Shown here: piece after piece, positions 1-8,746 of the stretch
Layout of the letters: every line of letters starts with the position of its first letter
Numbering within the stretch: the stretch's first letter is position 1
Assembly (NCBI RefSeq): GCF_015555905.1
Contig: NZ_JADNLK010000001.1
Coordinates: 1-64,000 of the forward strand
From: Clostridium sp. D43t1_170807_H7
Lineage (GTDB): Bacteria > Bacillota > Clostridia > Clostridiales > Clostridiaceae
Length of the DNA stretch: 64,000 nt
Direction: 5' to 3'
Made by a program: the position numbers and the translations under genes
Notes under the pieces: generated by a model
What the model was told of the DNA's origin: nothing
The model's database searches: none
Seen by the model: only the letters and a program-made list of their open reading frames with translations

Positions 1-2
1 AC

Positions 3-44
3 AAAAAATGGCTGAAAGCTAGATTTTATCTAACTTTCAGCCAT
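3..44 (-). terminator. Rho-independent terminator of the trp operon
   Basis: Perfect 11-bp inverted repeat (8-18 with 34-44) followed on the minus strand by a T-tract. It begins only 8 bases after the shortened trpF stop codon, so transcription ends there and no trpB or trpA follows in this operon. Confidence 0.85.
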
Positions 45-52
45 TGAAATTT

Positions 53-448
53 TTATACTTTCCTATACATTAAAAAATCTGCACAAGAATCCTTCCAGAT
101 TTCAATATCCTTTGAACTAGTTACCCTTATTGCTTTTATAACCTGTTTTTTAGTCTTTTCTTTTATAGCCTTTATATCTTCTTCTCTTTCCGTTCCATGA
201 AGTTGAGCTATATCTATAATTCCATTACTTAATAAGTCAATTATTTTTTCAATATCTTCATCTACAAATACACCAACAACCTTAATATAAGGTTTTAATT
301 TATTTTTTAAATTTATAGCTTTATCTTTTGTTATTTGTCTTTTACTTTTAGCAAAAACAAAACCTATATAATCAGGATTTAATTTATTTACATATTCAAT
401 ATCTTCTTCCCTAAATAAACCACAAAACTTTATTTTTACATTATTCAT
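53..448 (-). pseudogene. trpF: phosphoribosylanthranilate isomerase TrpF, 3'-truncated
   Basis: Would convert N-(5'-phosphoribosyl)anthranilate to CdRP in tryptophan synthesis. The N-terminal half is clearly TrpF: catalytic-base Cys in KFCGL (residue 9), IGFVFAKSKR, then VGVFVDE and IAQLHG. The frame stops after 131 residues, whereas the family is about 200. The last residues, ADFLMYRKV, end just where the family normally has the catalytic-acid Asp and, further on, the GGTG phosphate-binding loop. Both are missing, so activity is unlikely. Its start overlaps the trpC stop by 8 bases, so it was the next cistron in the operon. A terminator follows at once. It looks like a deletion that removed the trpF 3' end and anything between it and the terminator; a sequence error is the alternative. 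Confidence 0.85.
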
Positions 449-1229
449 ATTTATATCCTCTTAGCTCATCTAGACCTTGCTTTTTATTTTCACTTCTCAT
501 TAATGTTTCTCCAATTAAAACTGCATCTACATTAAATTTTCTTAGTTTATCAATATCATCTGCAGTTTTAATACCACTTTCTGATATGAAAATAATATCT
601 CTTGGAACAAGACTTCTTAATTTAGCTGAGTTATTAATATCTACAGTGAAATTTTTAAGATTCCTATTATTTACACCAATTATCCTAGCACCACAACTTA
701 ATGCCATCTTGATTTCTTCTTCATCATGTGCTTCAACTAAAGCTGAAAGTCCTAAACTATTAGCTACTTCTATATAATCCTTCAATTTCTCTTTATCTAA
801 TATTGCACATATTAAAAGCACCGCACTAGCCCCTAATACTTTGGCTTCATAAATCATATACTCATCTATTACAAAATCTTTTCTAAGCACTGGTATCTTT
901 ACTTCACTTGCTATTTTTTCTAAAAACATATCCTTTCCTTTAAAATAAAATGGTTCTGTTAAAACTGAAATAGCATTAGCACCAGCCTTTTCATAATCTA
1001 TTGCAATATCTAAATATTTAAAATCCTCTGAAATTACTCCTTTAGAAGGAGATGCTTTTTTTACTTCACATATAAAAGCTATATCATTATTTTTTAATGC
1101 TTTTTCAAAAGGAAATGTAAAATTTATTTCCTTTGATAGAGCTTCTTCCTTTACTATACTTAATGATTTTTCTTTTTTTCTTTCTTCTATTCTTATTTTA
1201 GTTTTTTCTACTATTTCATCTAATATCAT
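441..1229 (-). CDS. trpC: indole-3-glycerol phosphate synthase
   Basis: Closes the indole ring: CdRP to indole-3-glycerol phosphate, in the cytosol. At 262 residues it has full family length. The TIM-barrel motifs are present in order: CEVKKASPSKG near residue 54 (catalytic Lys), VLTEPFYF, VLRKDFVIDEY with catalytic Lys, IGVNNRNL and ISESGI. It lies between trpD (8-base gap) and truncated trpF (8-base overlap), so it is translated as part of the Trp T-box operon. Its substrate comes from TrpF, which is truncated here, so TrpC may be starved unless another isomerase exists. Confidence 0.96.
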   Translation of the reverse strand: MILDEIVEKTKIRIEERKKEKSLSIVKEEALSKEINFTFPFEKALKNNDIAFICEVKKASPSKGVISEDFKYLDIAIDYEKAGANAISVLTEPFYFKGKDMFLEKIASEVKIPVLRKDFVIDEYMIYEAKVLGASAVLLICAILDKEKLKDYIEVANSLGLSALVEAHDEEEIKMALSCGARIIGVNNRNLKNFTVDINNSAKLRSLVPRDIIFISESGIKTADDIDKLRKFNVDAVLIGETLMRSENKKQGLDELRGYKYE

Positions 1230-1237
1230 AACTTCAC

Positions 1238-2245
1238 CTACTCATTAGAATATTTAATAAATTCTTCTAACTTCTTCTTTGCTTTCCCACTATCAATTAT
1301 TTCTTCAGCTAATCTTACACCTTCTAATATAGTTTTAACTTTGTTACCTAAATATAAAGCTGCTCCTGCATTTAAAACTACTGCATTTCTCCTTGGTCCT
1401 TTTTCTCCATTCAATATTGATAATGTTATTTCTGCATTTTCCCTAGGAGTCCCACCTACTAAATCTTCTTTTTTACATCTTTCTAATCCAAACTGTTCTG
1501 GAATTATGACATAGGAGTAAAACTCTCCATCTTTTACTTCACAAACAGTTGTATGTGAACTCATAGATATTTCATCTAACTTATCTTCTCCATAAACAAC
1601 TAAAGCTCTCTTAACACCTAAATTGTGTAGAACTCTTGCAAGGGGCTCTACCAATTCCTTATCGTAAACTCCCATTAGCTCCATATTAGCTCCTGCTGGA
1701 TTACTAAGTGGTCCTAAAATATTAAAAACTGTTCTAATTCCAAGCTCTCTTCTTATTGGAGCCACATATTTCATTGCAATATGATAATTTTGAGCAAATA
1801 AGAAGCAAATTCCAATTTTGTTTAATAATTCCCTGCTCTTTTCTGGTGAAATATTAATTTTTACCCCTAAGGCTTCTAATACATCTGCAGCCCCACACTT
1901 ACTACTTGCAGCTCTATTTCCATGCTTTGCTACTGGTATTCCTGCTGCTGCTATAACAATTGATGAAGTTGTTGAGATATTAAATGAATTAGACCCATCT
2001 CCACCAGTTCCTACTATTTCAAGTACATCTTTATCATGTAAAAGCTTTATGCAATGATTTCTCATTTCTTCTGCAGATGCAGTAATTTCTTCTATAGTTT
2101 CACCTTTCATACTAAAAGCAGTCAAATAAGCACTTTTCTGTACATCACTTGCTTCACCACTCATAATTTCATTCATTACTTCTTTTGCCATGTCATAACC
2201 TATGTCTTGTCTATTACTTAATTTTTTAATAGCCTCTTTAATCAT
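1238..2245 (-). CDS. trpD: anthranilate phosphoribosyltransferase
   Basis: Transfers the phosphoribosyl group of PRPP to anthranilate. The 335-residue protein has the glycine-rich [14 protein letters not shown] motif near residue 80 (PRPP/Mg binding), [15 protein letters not shown] and the anthranilate-side segment [16 protein letters not shown]. It starts at an ATG preceded by AAGGGGGC. A 45-base gap from trpG holds an 11-bp inverted repeat, the only sizeable spacing in an otherwise tightly packed operon. Confidence 0.96.
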   Translation of the reverse strand: MIKEAIKKLSNRQDIGYDMAKEVMNEIMSGEASDVQKSAYLTAFSMKGETIEEITASAEEMRNHCIKLLHDKDVLEIVGTGGDGSNSFNISTTSSIVIAAAGIPVAKHGNRAASSKCGAADVLEALGVKINISPEKSRELLNKIGICFLFAQNYHIAMKYVAPIRRELGIRTVFNILGPLSNPAGANMELMGVYDKELVEPLARVLHNLGVKRALVVYGEDKLDEISMSSHTTVCEVKDGEFYSYVIIPEQFGLERCKKEDLVGGTPRENAEITLSILNGEKGPRRNAVVLNAGAALYLGNKVKTILEGVRLAEEIIDSGKAKKKLEEFIKYSNE

Positions 2246-2270
2246 TTAAATTGCCCCCTTATATTTCATT

Positions 2271-2323
2271 TTTACTGGACCCCCGGTGTTCAGTAAATTT
2301 TGGATTCTCTGTGGTCCAGTAAA
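2271..2323 (-). repeat. hairpin at the trpG-trpD junction
   Basis: TTTACTGGACC at 2271-2281 is perfectly inverted at 2313-2323, and a related copy TTTACTGAAC lies between the arms (a partial direct duplication). On the transcript it forms a stem that overlaps the end of trpG and precedes the trpD ribosome binding site. It has no T-tract, so it is not an ordinary terminator. It may affect trpD translation or mRNA processing. Confidence 0.5.
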
Positions 2324-2874
2324 TTTTTTATTATTTTATATCCATCCTTAGTCAATACAGACTCTGGATGAAATTGCACTCCATAAACTTTATTTTTTTC
2401 ATCCTCTACAGCCATAACTTCATCGTCATTTGTAATTGCTATAACTTTTAGTCCTTTAGGTAAAGTGTCTTTATCTACTGCTAAGGAATGATATCTTCCT
2501 ACACTTATTTCTTCCGTAATACCTTTAAATAAATTACTTTCATTATCAACTTTTACTAAGCTTGTCTTTCCATGCATTAATTCTTTTGCATAAGTAACTG
2601 TTGCTCCATAAGCTTCGCAAATAGCTTGATGACCTAAACAAACACCAAATATAGGAACTTTACCCTTAAAATATTTAACTACATCAATGCATATTCCAGC
2701 GTCTTTTGGCTTTCCTGGCCCTGGCGAAAGTATAATAAGCCTTGGTTCCATTTCTTCTATTTCTTTAATATTTTTTTCATCATTTCTAATTACTACTATA
2801 TTTTCATCAAAGGTACCAATTAGCTGATAAAGGTTATATGAAAAACTATCATAATTATCAATTAAAAGAATCAT
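2290..2874 (-). CDS. trpG: anthranilate synthase component II (glutamine amidotransferase)
   Basis: Supplies ammonia from glutamine to TrpE for anthranilate formation. The 194-residue class I amidotransferase has the oxyanion segment LSPGPGKPKDAG, the nucleophile in GVCLGHQAI (Cys near 79) and the catalytic His in VQFHPES near residue 170. It overlaps the trpE stop by one base, consistent with coupled synthesis of the two subunits. The family also includes PabA, which can serve both anthranilate and aminodeoxychorismate synthases. The operon makes TrpG the natural name. Confidence 0.95.
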   Translation of the reverse strand: MILLIDNYDSFSYNLYQLIGTFDENIVVIRNDEKNIKEIEEMEPRLIILSPGPGKPKDAGICIDVVKYFKGKVPIFGVCLGHQAICEAYGATVTYAKELMHGKTSLVKVDNESNLFKGITEEISVGRYHSLAVDKDTLPKGLKVIAITNDDEVMAVEDEKNKVYGVQFHPESVLTKDGYKIIKNLLDHRESKIY

Positions 2875-4346
2875 TAATAAATCCCCTCCTTTGCAATATT
2901 TAATGCAGTAATAACAGCTTTAGATTTATTTATACATTCTTCATACTCATTTTCTGGTATGCTATCTGCTACAATTCCTGCACCTGATCTTATAAATAAC
3001 TTTCCATTCTTTGCAAAGGCAAGCCTTATAGATATACACATATCTAAGTTACCAGTAAAGTCTATATATCCTATGGCACCTCCATATATTCCTCTTTTAT
3101 TTCCTTCTAGTTCATTTATTATTTCACAGGCTCTTAACTTTGGTGCACCTGATAAAGTTCCTGCTGGTAATATGGCATCTATTGCATCTAATGAATCTTT
3201 ATCTTTTCTAATTTTTCCTGATACAGTAGAGCCTATATGCATAACATGAGAAAATCGCTCAATACTCATATATTTTTCTACCTTTACACTACCTATTTCA
3301 CCGATTTTCCCTATATCATTTCTCCCTAAATCAACAAGCATATTATGTTCTGCTAACTCTTTTTCATCTTGTAAAAGCTCCCTTTCAATCTCTAAATCTT
3401 CTTCTTCCGAAATCCCCCTTTTTCTAGTACCAGCTAAAGGGAATGTATATAATTTATTATTTTCAAGTTTAACTAAGGTCTCTGGTGATGCCCCTGCAAT
3501 TTCTACATCATTGCTATAAAAATAAAACATATACGGTGATGGATTTGTAGTTCTAAGAACTCTATAACAATCTAAAATGCTTCCTTCCATTTCTGCTTCT
3601 ATTCTATTTGATAAAACTACTTGAAAAATATCTCCTTCTTTTATATACTTCTTTGCCTTAATAACCATATTGCAATATTCTTCTTTTGAAAAATACTCTT
3701 TAAAATTAGATTTAATTTTAAGTTTTTCATTTTCTGTAGTCTTGCCATTAATAATTAAATCTGCCATGCTCTTTAATTCTATTTCAGCTTTACGATAATT
3801 AACCTCTAAATTATCTACTTTAACATTTACTATTAAAATTATTTTTTGATTATAATTATCAAATGCTATTACTTTATCAAAAAGCATTAAATCTACATCA
3901 TTAAATCTCTCTTCATCTTTTCCATCTAAGTTTAATTTAGGCTCACCATACTTTATATAATCATAAGAAAAATATCCTACAAGTCCCCCTGTAAATGTAG
4001 GCAACCCTTCAATTTTAGGACTTTTATTTTCCCTTAGGATCTTTCTAATATATTTATTGGGGTGATTTACTTCTTCATTAATAATAGTTCCTGTTTTAAT
4101 TTGTAATTTATGATTATAGCAAGTTATTTCTAACTTAGGATCGTAACCTAAAAAAGTATATCTACCTAACCTATGAGAATTGTCCACACTTTCTAAAATA
4201 AAAACATTGCTACTTACTCCTTTAAGAATTTTTAAAGTTTCAATAGGGGTTTTTATATCTGCATATAATTCCATACATATAGGAACAACTCCATAGTCAT
4301 CCTTTTCTATAATTTTTTTTGCTTCTTCTAAGCTTGGATAAATCAT
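2874..4346 (-). CDS. trpE: anthranilate synthase component I
   Basis: Converts chorismate to anthranilate with TrpG, the committed step of tryptophan synthesis. The 490-residue protein has the N-terminal ILES segment near residue 50, typical of the tryptophan feedback site. The chorismate-binding C-terminal domain has SNRIEAE, SPYMFYF, GASPETLV, LPAGTLSGAPK and IRSGAGIVADS. It is the first gene of the operon, directly downstream of a Trp T-box leader and terminator, so expression should rise when uncharged tRNA-Trp accumulates. Confidence 0.97.
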   Translation of the reverse strand: MIYPSLEEAKKIIEKDDYGVVPICMELYADIKTPIETLKILKGVSSNVFILESVDNSHRLGRYTFLGYDPKLEITCYNHKLQIKTGTIINEEVNHPNKYIRKILRENKSPKIEGLPTFTGGLVGYFSYDYIKYGEPKLNLDGKDEERFNDVDLMLFDKVIAFDNYNQKIILIVNVKVDNLEVNYRKAEIELKSMADLIINGKTTENEKLKIKSNFKEYFSKEEYCNMVIKAKKYIKEGDIFQVVLSNRIEAEMEGSILDCYRVLRTTNPSPYMFYFYSNDVEIAGASPETLVKLENNKLYTFPLAGTRKRGISEEEDLEIERELLQDEKELAEHNMLVDLGRNDIGKIGEIGSVKVEKYMSIERFSHVMHIGSTVSGKIRKDKDSLDAIDAILPAGTLSGAPKLRACEIINELEGNKRGIYGGAIGYIDFTGNLDMCISIRLAFAKNGKLFIRSGAGIVADSIPENEYEECINKSKAVITALNIAKEGIY

Positions 4347-4387
4347 ATTTTCCTCCTAAAAATTTAATATATTCTGCCAAGGAAGAT

Positions 4388-4431
4388 AAAAAGCCCGTCC
4401 TTGACAGTAGAGTTACCTGTCAAGGACGGGC
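4388..4431 (-). terminator. T-box-controlled terminator upstream of trpE
   Basis: Long GC-rich stem (GCCCGTCCTTGACAG and its complement) followed on the minus strand by TTTTT. It sits just after the T-box sequence and would compete with the antiterminator stabilised by uncharged tRNA-Trp. Confidence 0.9.
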
Positions 4432-4676
4432 AGAATACACTACACCCGCGGTGCCACCTTGATTTACGAAATAATCGTACACTTTATTCGGATACTAACA
4501 TATCCTAGACAAATAACGTATGTCAAACGTCATAGAATACTAAGAACCTAAAGGTCTTTTCACTATGCCCTCAGTGGTCCATTTAATAGGCTGCGTTCTG
4601 CTCGGCTCTCATCTATCCAAACTCTCTGTAAGTGCACGATCTATTTTTATCTCCACATCAACGGTTTCTTTTTTCA
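4388..4676 (-). promoter_or_regulatory. T-box leader, tryptophan specificity
   Basis: The conserved T-box AGGTGGCACCGCGG is the complement of 4446-4459. Upstream on the transcript are stem I elements: an AGAGAG bulge motif, a GAAC element, then a TGG triplet followed by ACC (complement of 4579-4581). I take this TGG as the specifier codon, so the leader reads tRNA-Trp charging. This agrees with the downstream trp genes. The specifier choice rests on position in stem I and was not folded computationally. Confidence 0.92.
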
Positions 4677-4678
4677 TT

Positions 4679-4707
4679 ATATTACCATATAATGTAATAA
4701 CAATCAA
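4679..4707 (-). promoter_or_regulatory. promoter of the trp operon
   Basis: Minus-strand TTGATT (complement of 4702-4707), 17-base spacer, TAATAT (complement of 4679-4684). It lies immediately upstream of the T-box leader. Confidence 0.65.
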
Positions 4708-4748
4708 TATTTTCCATTTGATTTATCTATATATTTTTTCTAAAATAA

Positions 4749-4783
4749 CAAGGTAACTTTATTTTATGATAAAAGCTACCTTG
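4749..4783 (-). terminator. terminator after the 123-residue hypothetical gene
   Basis: Inverted repeat CAAGGTA...TACCTTG with an AT-rich stem extension and a following TTATTTT on the minus strand. It lies just past the stop of the gene ending at 4797 and before the trp promoter. Confidence 0.7.
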
Positions 4784-4796
4784 TAAATATTAATTA

Positions 4797-5168
4797 TTAT
4801 GCACAAGAATTTTCTTTCTTCTCTACTTCTGAATAATAATTTATTATATTTATTATAAAATTTCTGGTATCAAAACTTAACTTCTTGGTACTTGAGATCT
4901 CTTTGACGGAAAAGCTTTTTGTAAAAAAACTGTATGCTAATTCAACTAAAAATCTTGATGTACTTACTATTCTTGAATCATTTAATAATTCTCTAAACAT
5001 TATATTTGTTCCACTTATATACTCTTTAGCAACTACATAAACTTCATTAATACTTAATAATTTTAATACTATATATAAATCTTTATTTAATTTTCCCATA
5101 AAATTTTGAACTAGTTCAATATAATTTTTTTCATGATATGAATCTACAAATTGTAAACTTTTTTCCAT
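4797..5168 (-). CDS. hypothetical protein, 123 residues
   Basis: I do not recognise this family. It starts at an ATG preceded by AGAGGTGAT. The product looks soluble and mostly helical, with no signal peptide, membrane segment or cysteine motif; the only Cys is next to the C-terminus. It is transcribed alone: about 255 AT-rich, gene-free bases lie upstream and a terminator lies downstream. A real gene is supported by the ribosome binding site, the flanking terminator and normal codon use. Confidence 0.7.
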   Translation of the reverse strand: MEKSLQFVDSYHEKNYIELVQNFMGKLNKDLYIVLKLLSINEVYVVAKEYISGTNIMFRELLNDSRIVSTSRFLVELAYSFFTKSFSVKEISSTKKLSFDTRNFIINIINYYSEVEKKENSCA

Positions 5169-5375
5169 ATTAAATCACCTCTATAAATATTTTAATTCAT
5201 TAATTTGTCAAATTTGTTACAATAACCTTAATTTATTCTTAAATATTTTAAATATTTCTGTTAACACCATAGCTTCACTTAATCTTATGTGAATTCTCAT
5301 TAAAAAGTTTTTCTAAATTTATTATAAAGTATTAATTATACTTTTGTAAACATTTACTTGTTATTTATATAATTA

Positions 5376-5404
5376 TTGCCTAATTAACAAAGTTAATTAG
5401 GCAA
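5376..5404. terminator. inverted repeat, probable terminator
   Basis: TTGCCTAATTAAC with its complement around a short loop, followed by an AT-rich tail in both directions. It lies 20 bases beyond the stop of the minus-strand coiled-coil gene and is most likely its terminator. Confidence 0.6.
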
Positions 5405-5423
5405 CTTTTATTTTACTATAATT

Positions 5424-6662
5424 TTATTTTTTTAATTTTAATCCAAACTTTTCTTTTAATCTTGTCCATATATTTGAATCATCATCTTCTTCATCTATAT
5501 CATACTCTTCTTTATAATTATTAACTTCATCAGTTTCTTCTAAATTAATAATAGAATTAACTTTTTCTTTTTCTCTATAAATCCTATCCTCTACTTTCTC
5601 CCCTTGTACATCTTTAATTTTAATCTCTTCATCTATTATTTTTTTGACATTAAGTCCTAATACACATATAGAGCTTTCTAACATATATAATTTTTCTGTA
5701 GTATTACAATATAATCCTTCAACTAATCTATACTTATTCTGTTCTCTTTCTTTAACCCAAGCTTTTAAAGTTATGTTTTCTTCTCCGTATTTCAAATCCT
5801 TAACAGAATATACTCCATCAAAAACTCTATATGAAGCATTGCTAATTTTATCCATTATTCTAACTCTTACAATTGTATCTAATGTCTTAAATAACTTCTT
5901 ATCATATCTTATTTCCATTGAAGCTATTTCTTTTGCTTCTTGATATATAGGATACTCTTTTTCTTTTACTAACATTCTTAATAACTTTATTTCATTAACC
6001 TCTGAATTATAGTATTCATTTATTATTTTACTTTTATTCAATAACTCCTCTAATTTATTGTAAAAGTATCCTAAATACAATAACAATACTTTTTCTTCAT
6101 CTGTTATATCCACATCTATAAAATTTATATTGCTTAATATATTATTCAAAATTTCTATAGAGTTATAATTTTTATTTTCTATGAATACAGATTTTAGTTT
6201 TTCTAATAATGTTAAATCATCCTTATTTTTTTCTTTTTCTTCAACAATATCTAATACTAAATCTTCAGTTACTTTTTCATCAGTATTCTGTTTTTCTTCA
6301 TAATTTGTTACTTCATCTATAATCTTATTTATATATCCTTCTAGAAAGTCATCTTCATCTATAGGCTTATCTTCATCTACTTCAACAATTTCTATAGAAA
6401 TATTATTTTTCTCTTTTTCTGTAATTCCTATAAAACTATTGCTCCTTTTTTCTTCTAACTCATTATCAGTTCTATCTATAATTGAATAACTAATATCCTT
6501 TTTTAACTCTTTTAGCTCTAATTTTATTTTTTCTATTTCTTCATTAGCTAATTGTAATTTTATTTTTTGATTTTCTATTTCAATTTCTTTTTCTTCTATT
6601 ATTTTTAATAAATCTTTTTTATTACTTACTTTTTTATCTAATTTAATTCTTTCTCTATCCAT
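5424..6662 (-). CDS. hypothetical acidic coiled-coil protein, 412 residues
   Basis: I do not recognise the family. Residues about 10-60 form a Lys/Glu heptad-rich coiled coil (KEIEIENQKIKLQLANEEI). An acidic low-complexity linker (about 75-150) follows, then a helical region (about 150-260) and a more globular segment (about 265-345) containing FDGVYSVKDLKYGEEN and YRLVEGLYCN. The tail is again acidic with a basic end. There is no signal peptide or membrane span, so it is cytosolic. It is a monocistronic gene with a terminator after it. The architecture suggests a scaffold or structural role, but no function can be assigned. Confidence 0.75.
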   Translation of the reverse strand: MDRERIKLDKKVSNKKDLLKIIEEKEIEIENQKIKLQLANEEIEKIKLELKELKKDISYSIIDRTDNELEEKRSNSFIGITEKEKNNISIEIVEVDEDKPIDEDDFLEGYINKIIDEVTNYEEKQNTDEKVTEDLVLDIVEEKEKNKDDLTLLEKLKSVFIENKNYNSIEILNNILSNINFIDVDITDEEKVLLLYLGYFYNKLEELLNKSKIINEYYNSEVNEIKLLRMLVKEKEYPIYQEAKEIASMEIRYDKKLFKTLDTIVRVRIMDKISNASYRVFDGVYSVKDLKYGEENITLKAWVKEREQNKYRLVEGLYCNTTEKLYMLESSICVLGLNVKKIIDEEIKIKDVQGEKVEDRIYREKEKVNSIINLEETDEVNNYKEEYDIDEEDDDSNIWTRLKEKFGLKLKK

Positions 6663-6777
6663 AATTTATCCTACTATCTTTTTTAGTTTAATATATTTAT
6701 AAATATATTATAACACTAAATTCTAATATAAAGTTACAAAATAGTTACATATTTAACATATTTCTTTTATTTACATT

Positions 6778-7281
6778 CTATATTATCATTTCAAATGCTA
6801 TTCTTTGACTTCCATCTTCTAAATATATTATTCCACAATATTTAAAACCATTTTTCTGAAGTAATTTTTGCATTGAAATATTATCTTTATGTGTATCTAT
6901 TTTTATACTATTTACTCTATTTTCTTTACATAAATTCTCTACTTCTTTAATTATATTAGATGCAATTCCTTTTCCTTTAAATTTCTCACTAACTGCAATT
7001 CTATGTATGACAGCATAATCTCCACTATTTAACCATTCTCCATCATATATATTCTTATATGTTTTATCCTCTTCAAATGAAATCATAGCTGTTGCTAATA
7101 TCCCATTTTCACTTTCTAATACATAACTACTATTATTTTTTATATCAGAATATATAGTATCACTATTTGGATATCCATTTTGCCATTGATCTATCCCACT
7201 TTTTCTAAAATACTCTTTTGCTTCATCTATTATCTGCATTACATTTTTTATATCTTCTATTTTTGTCTTTCTAAATTTCAT
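6778..7281 (-). CDS. GNAT-family N-acetyltransferase
   Basis: 167 residues with the GNAT fold: an N-terminal MKFRKTKIEDIKNVMQII strand-helix, the acetyl-CoA pyrophosphate loop in VSEKFKGKGIASNIIKEV (about residues 98-115), then IKIDTHKDN and LLQKNGFKYCG. The WQNGYPN segment near residue 36 resembles small-molecule acetyltransferases of Firmicutes. The substrate is unknown. It starts at an ATG in a good context and stands alone between the coiled-coil gene and a J-like membrane protein. Confidence 0.88.
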   Translation of the reverse strand: MKFRKTKIEDIKNVMQIIDEAKEYFRKSGIDQWQNGYPNSDTIYSDIKNNSSYVLESENGILATAMISFEEDKTYKNIYDGEWLNSGDYAVIHRIAVSEKFKGKGIASNIIKEVENLCKENRVNSIKIDTHKDNISMQKLLQKNGFKYCGIIYLEDGSQRIAFEMII

Positions 7282-7340
7282 AAGTACACCTCAACAAATA
7301 ATATTTAATTTTTACCATATAATTATTATTTTATTATATA

Positions 7341-7368
7341 ACAAAAGAGGGATAATAGTTATCCCCCT
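7341..7368 (-). terminator. terminator after the J-like membrane protein
   Basis: GGGGATAAC/GTTATCCC-type stem followed on the minus strand by TCTTTTGTT, a few bases past the stop codon at 7373. Confidence 0.65.
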
Positions 7369-7372
7369 TAAA

Positions 7373-8404
7373 TTAATTTTTAAATACAAACCCTTTTAAA
7401 CTATTATTAATTCCTTGTAGGGTATTAGGTACTATTCTAATTATACTTGGTAAAAATATAGAAACTACAAAACCTATGCCACAAGCAATAAAAACATTAT
7501 ATTCCTTAGCTACTCCTCCTATATAAATTCTATAACCATGAATAGCTGCAATAGCAATAACTCCAACTATTATCCCCTTAGCTACTAACCAAGATGATAT
7601 ACTTATTATCCTACATATAAAAATTAATATTGATAATATTGCTATTATTGGTAAAGCTAGTACTTTTAATGGTATTAATAATAAGTTTAAGATCCCATTA
7701 GAACCTTTTTCTTTTTTTACTATAACTTTTTTATTTTTATCTGAATATTTATTACTAACACTTCTGTCTCTGTCTCTGTCTCTGTCTCTGTCTCTGTCTC
7801 TGTCTCTAGTATTATATTCTTTATTATCTTTAATTACATTACTTTTTTTAGTTGAACTATTGCTTTTATTACTCTTACTCTTTTTATTCTTAGAAGCACT
7901 TTTTTGCTTTATCTTTTTTATAATTTTTTCTTCAAAATCTTCATCTTCCTCTTCATCATCAAAAAAACCTTCACAGTCCTCAAAGTCTTCCTTTGATCTA
8001 AATATAATTCTTTCTTCTTCTGGCTCATGATGCTGTATTAAGGATTCCTTCAATATTTCTTCTCTACTCATTAAAACAGTAGCTGCATAACTATTTTCTA
8101 TATTTTGAGTTTCAAGTTTAATAACTTCTTTACCTTCTGTTACATCAGCTGGCTTTTCTTTAATTTTATTATTTTTAAATAAAGCACTTACTTCTTCATC
8201 AAATATTTCTTCCTGTTGCTCTTGTACTATGTTTTCTTGATAATTTAATGCATCATATGCTTCTTTAAACAAATCTAGGAATTTCTCTAATCTTTTTTCA
8301 TCTTTTACTTCTTCTCTAAATATTTGAACTTGTTTATCATATGCTTGTTTAATCTCTTCTCTAGTGGCATTTTCTTCAATACCTAAAACTTTATAGTAAT
8401 TCAC
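7373..8404 (-). CDS. J-domain-like membrane protein lacking HPD
   Basis: 343 residues. Residues 1-55 look like a J domain (MNYYKVLGIEENATREEIKQAY ... FLDLFKEAYDAL). Where DnaJ proteins have HPD the sequence reads QIFREEV, so stimulation of a DnaK ATPase is unlikely. A long acidic linker follows, then a Lys/Ser-rich stretch with an (Arg-Asp)7 tract encoded by a hexanucleotide repeat. About 110 C-terminal residues contain three hydrophobic segments (LLLIPLKVLALPIIAILSIL and two more). It is probably an integral membrane protein with a cytosolic N-terminus. A membrane-anchored adaptor is plausible, but no function is established. Confidence 0.75.
   Translation of the reverse strand: MNYYKVLGIEENATREEIKQAYDKQVQIFREEVKDEKRLEKFLDLFKEAYDALNYQENIVQEQQEEIFDEEVSALFKNNKIKEKPADVTEGKEVIKLETQNIENSYAATVLMSREEILKESLIQHHEPEEERIIFRSKEDFEDCEGFFDDEEEDEDFEEKIIKKIKQKSASKNKKSKSNKSNSSTKKSNVIKDNKEYNTRDRDRDRDRDRDRDRSVSNKYSDKNKKVIVKKEKGSNGILNLLLIPLKVLALPIIAILSILIFICRIISISSWLVAKGIIVGVIAIAAIHGYRIYIGGVAKEYNVFIACGIGFVVSIFLPSIIRIVPNTLQGINNSLKGFVFKN
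7763..7804 (-). repeat. hexanucleotide microsatellite inside the J-like gene
   Basis: Seven perfect tandem copies of TCTGTC (GACAGA on the coding strand), encoding alternating Asp and Arg. The unit is two codons, so copy-number change alters linker length without shifting frame. It is much more GC-rich than its surroundings. Confidence 0.9.
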
Positions 8405-8621
8405 CTAATAGCCTCCTATAGTTGTTTATTTATATATTATTTATTATTTAATATATAAAACTCCATATTTTATACATATTACTGATTATATCAATTTTAT
8501 TATAAACCCTCAAATAGTACATATATCCAAAAATAATTTAAAAATATAGAAAAATTTATACAACACCTTATTTATAGATATCTATGGATGCTTTTTTGAG
8601 TTATATATACTCATATTATGG

Positions 8622-8650
8622 TTGATTTTTACTTTATTGGTGCATATAAT
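8622..8650 (+). promoter_or_regulatory. promoter of ldh
   Basis: TTGATT (8622-8627), 17-base spacer, TATAAT (8645-8650), about 95 bases before the ldh start. The 340-base gap between the J-like gene and ldh otherwise shows no reading frame or clear structured RNA. I saw no Rex-type palindrome in it. Confidence 0.7.
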
Positions 8651-8746
8651 ATATATTAAATAATAATAATTATTTTTTATCTTACATAATAAATATATTT
8701 TTCTAAATAGAAAATACTATATATATTAAATAAATGAGGTGAAGTT

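Noticed and set aside
4565-4756. Plus-strand 63-residue frame in the trp leader
   Set aside because: It runs antisense through the T-box leader and promoter and has no ribosome binding site.
7763-7804. CRISPR-like tandem repeat
   Set aside because: It is a perfect six-base microsatellite without spacers, inside a coding frame. No CRISPR array or cas gene is present.
8405-8621. Rex operator upstream of ldh
   Set aside because: I looked for TTGTTAANNNNTTAACAA-like palindromes and saw none convincing in this gap.
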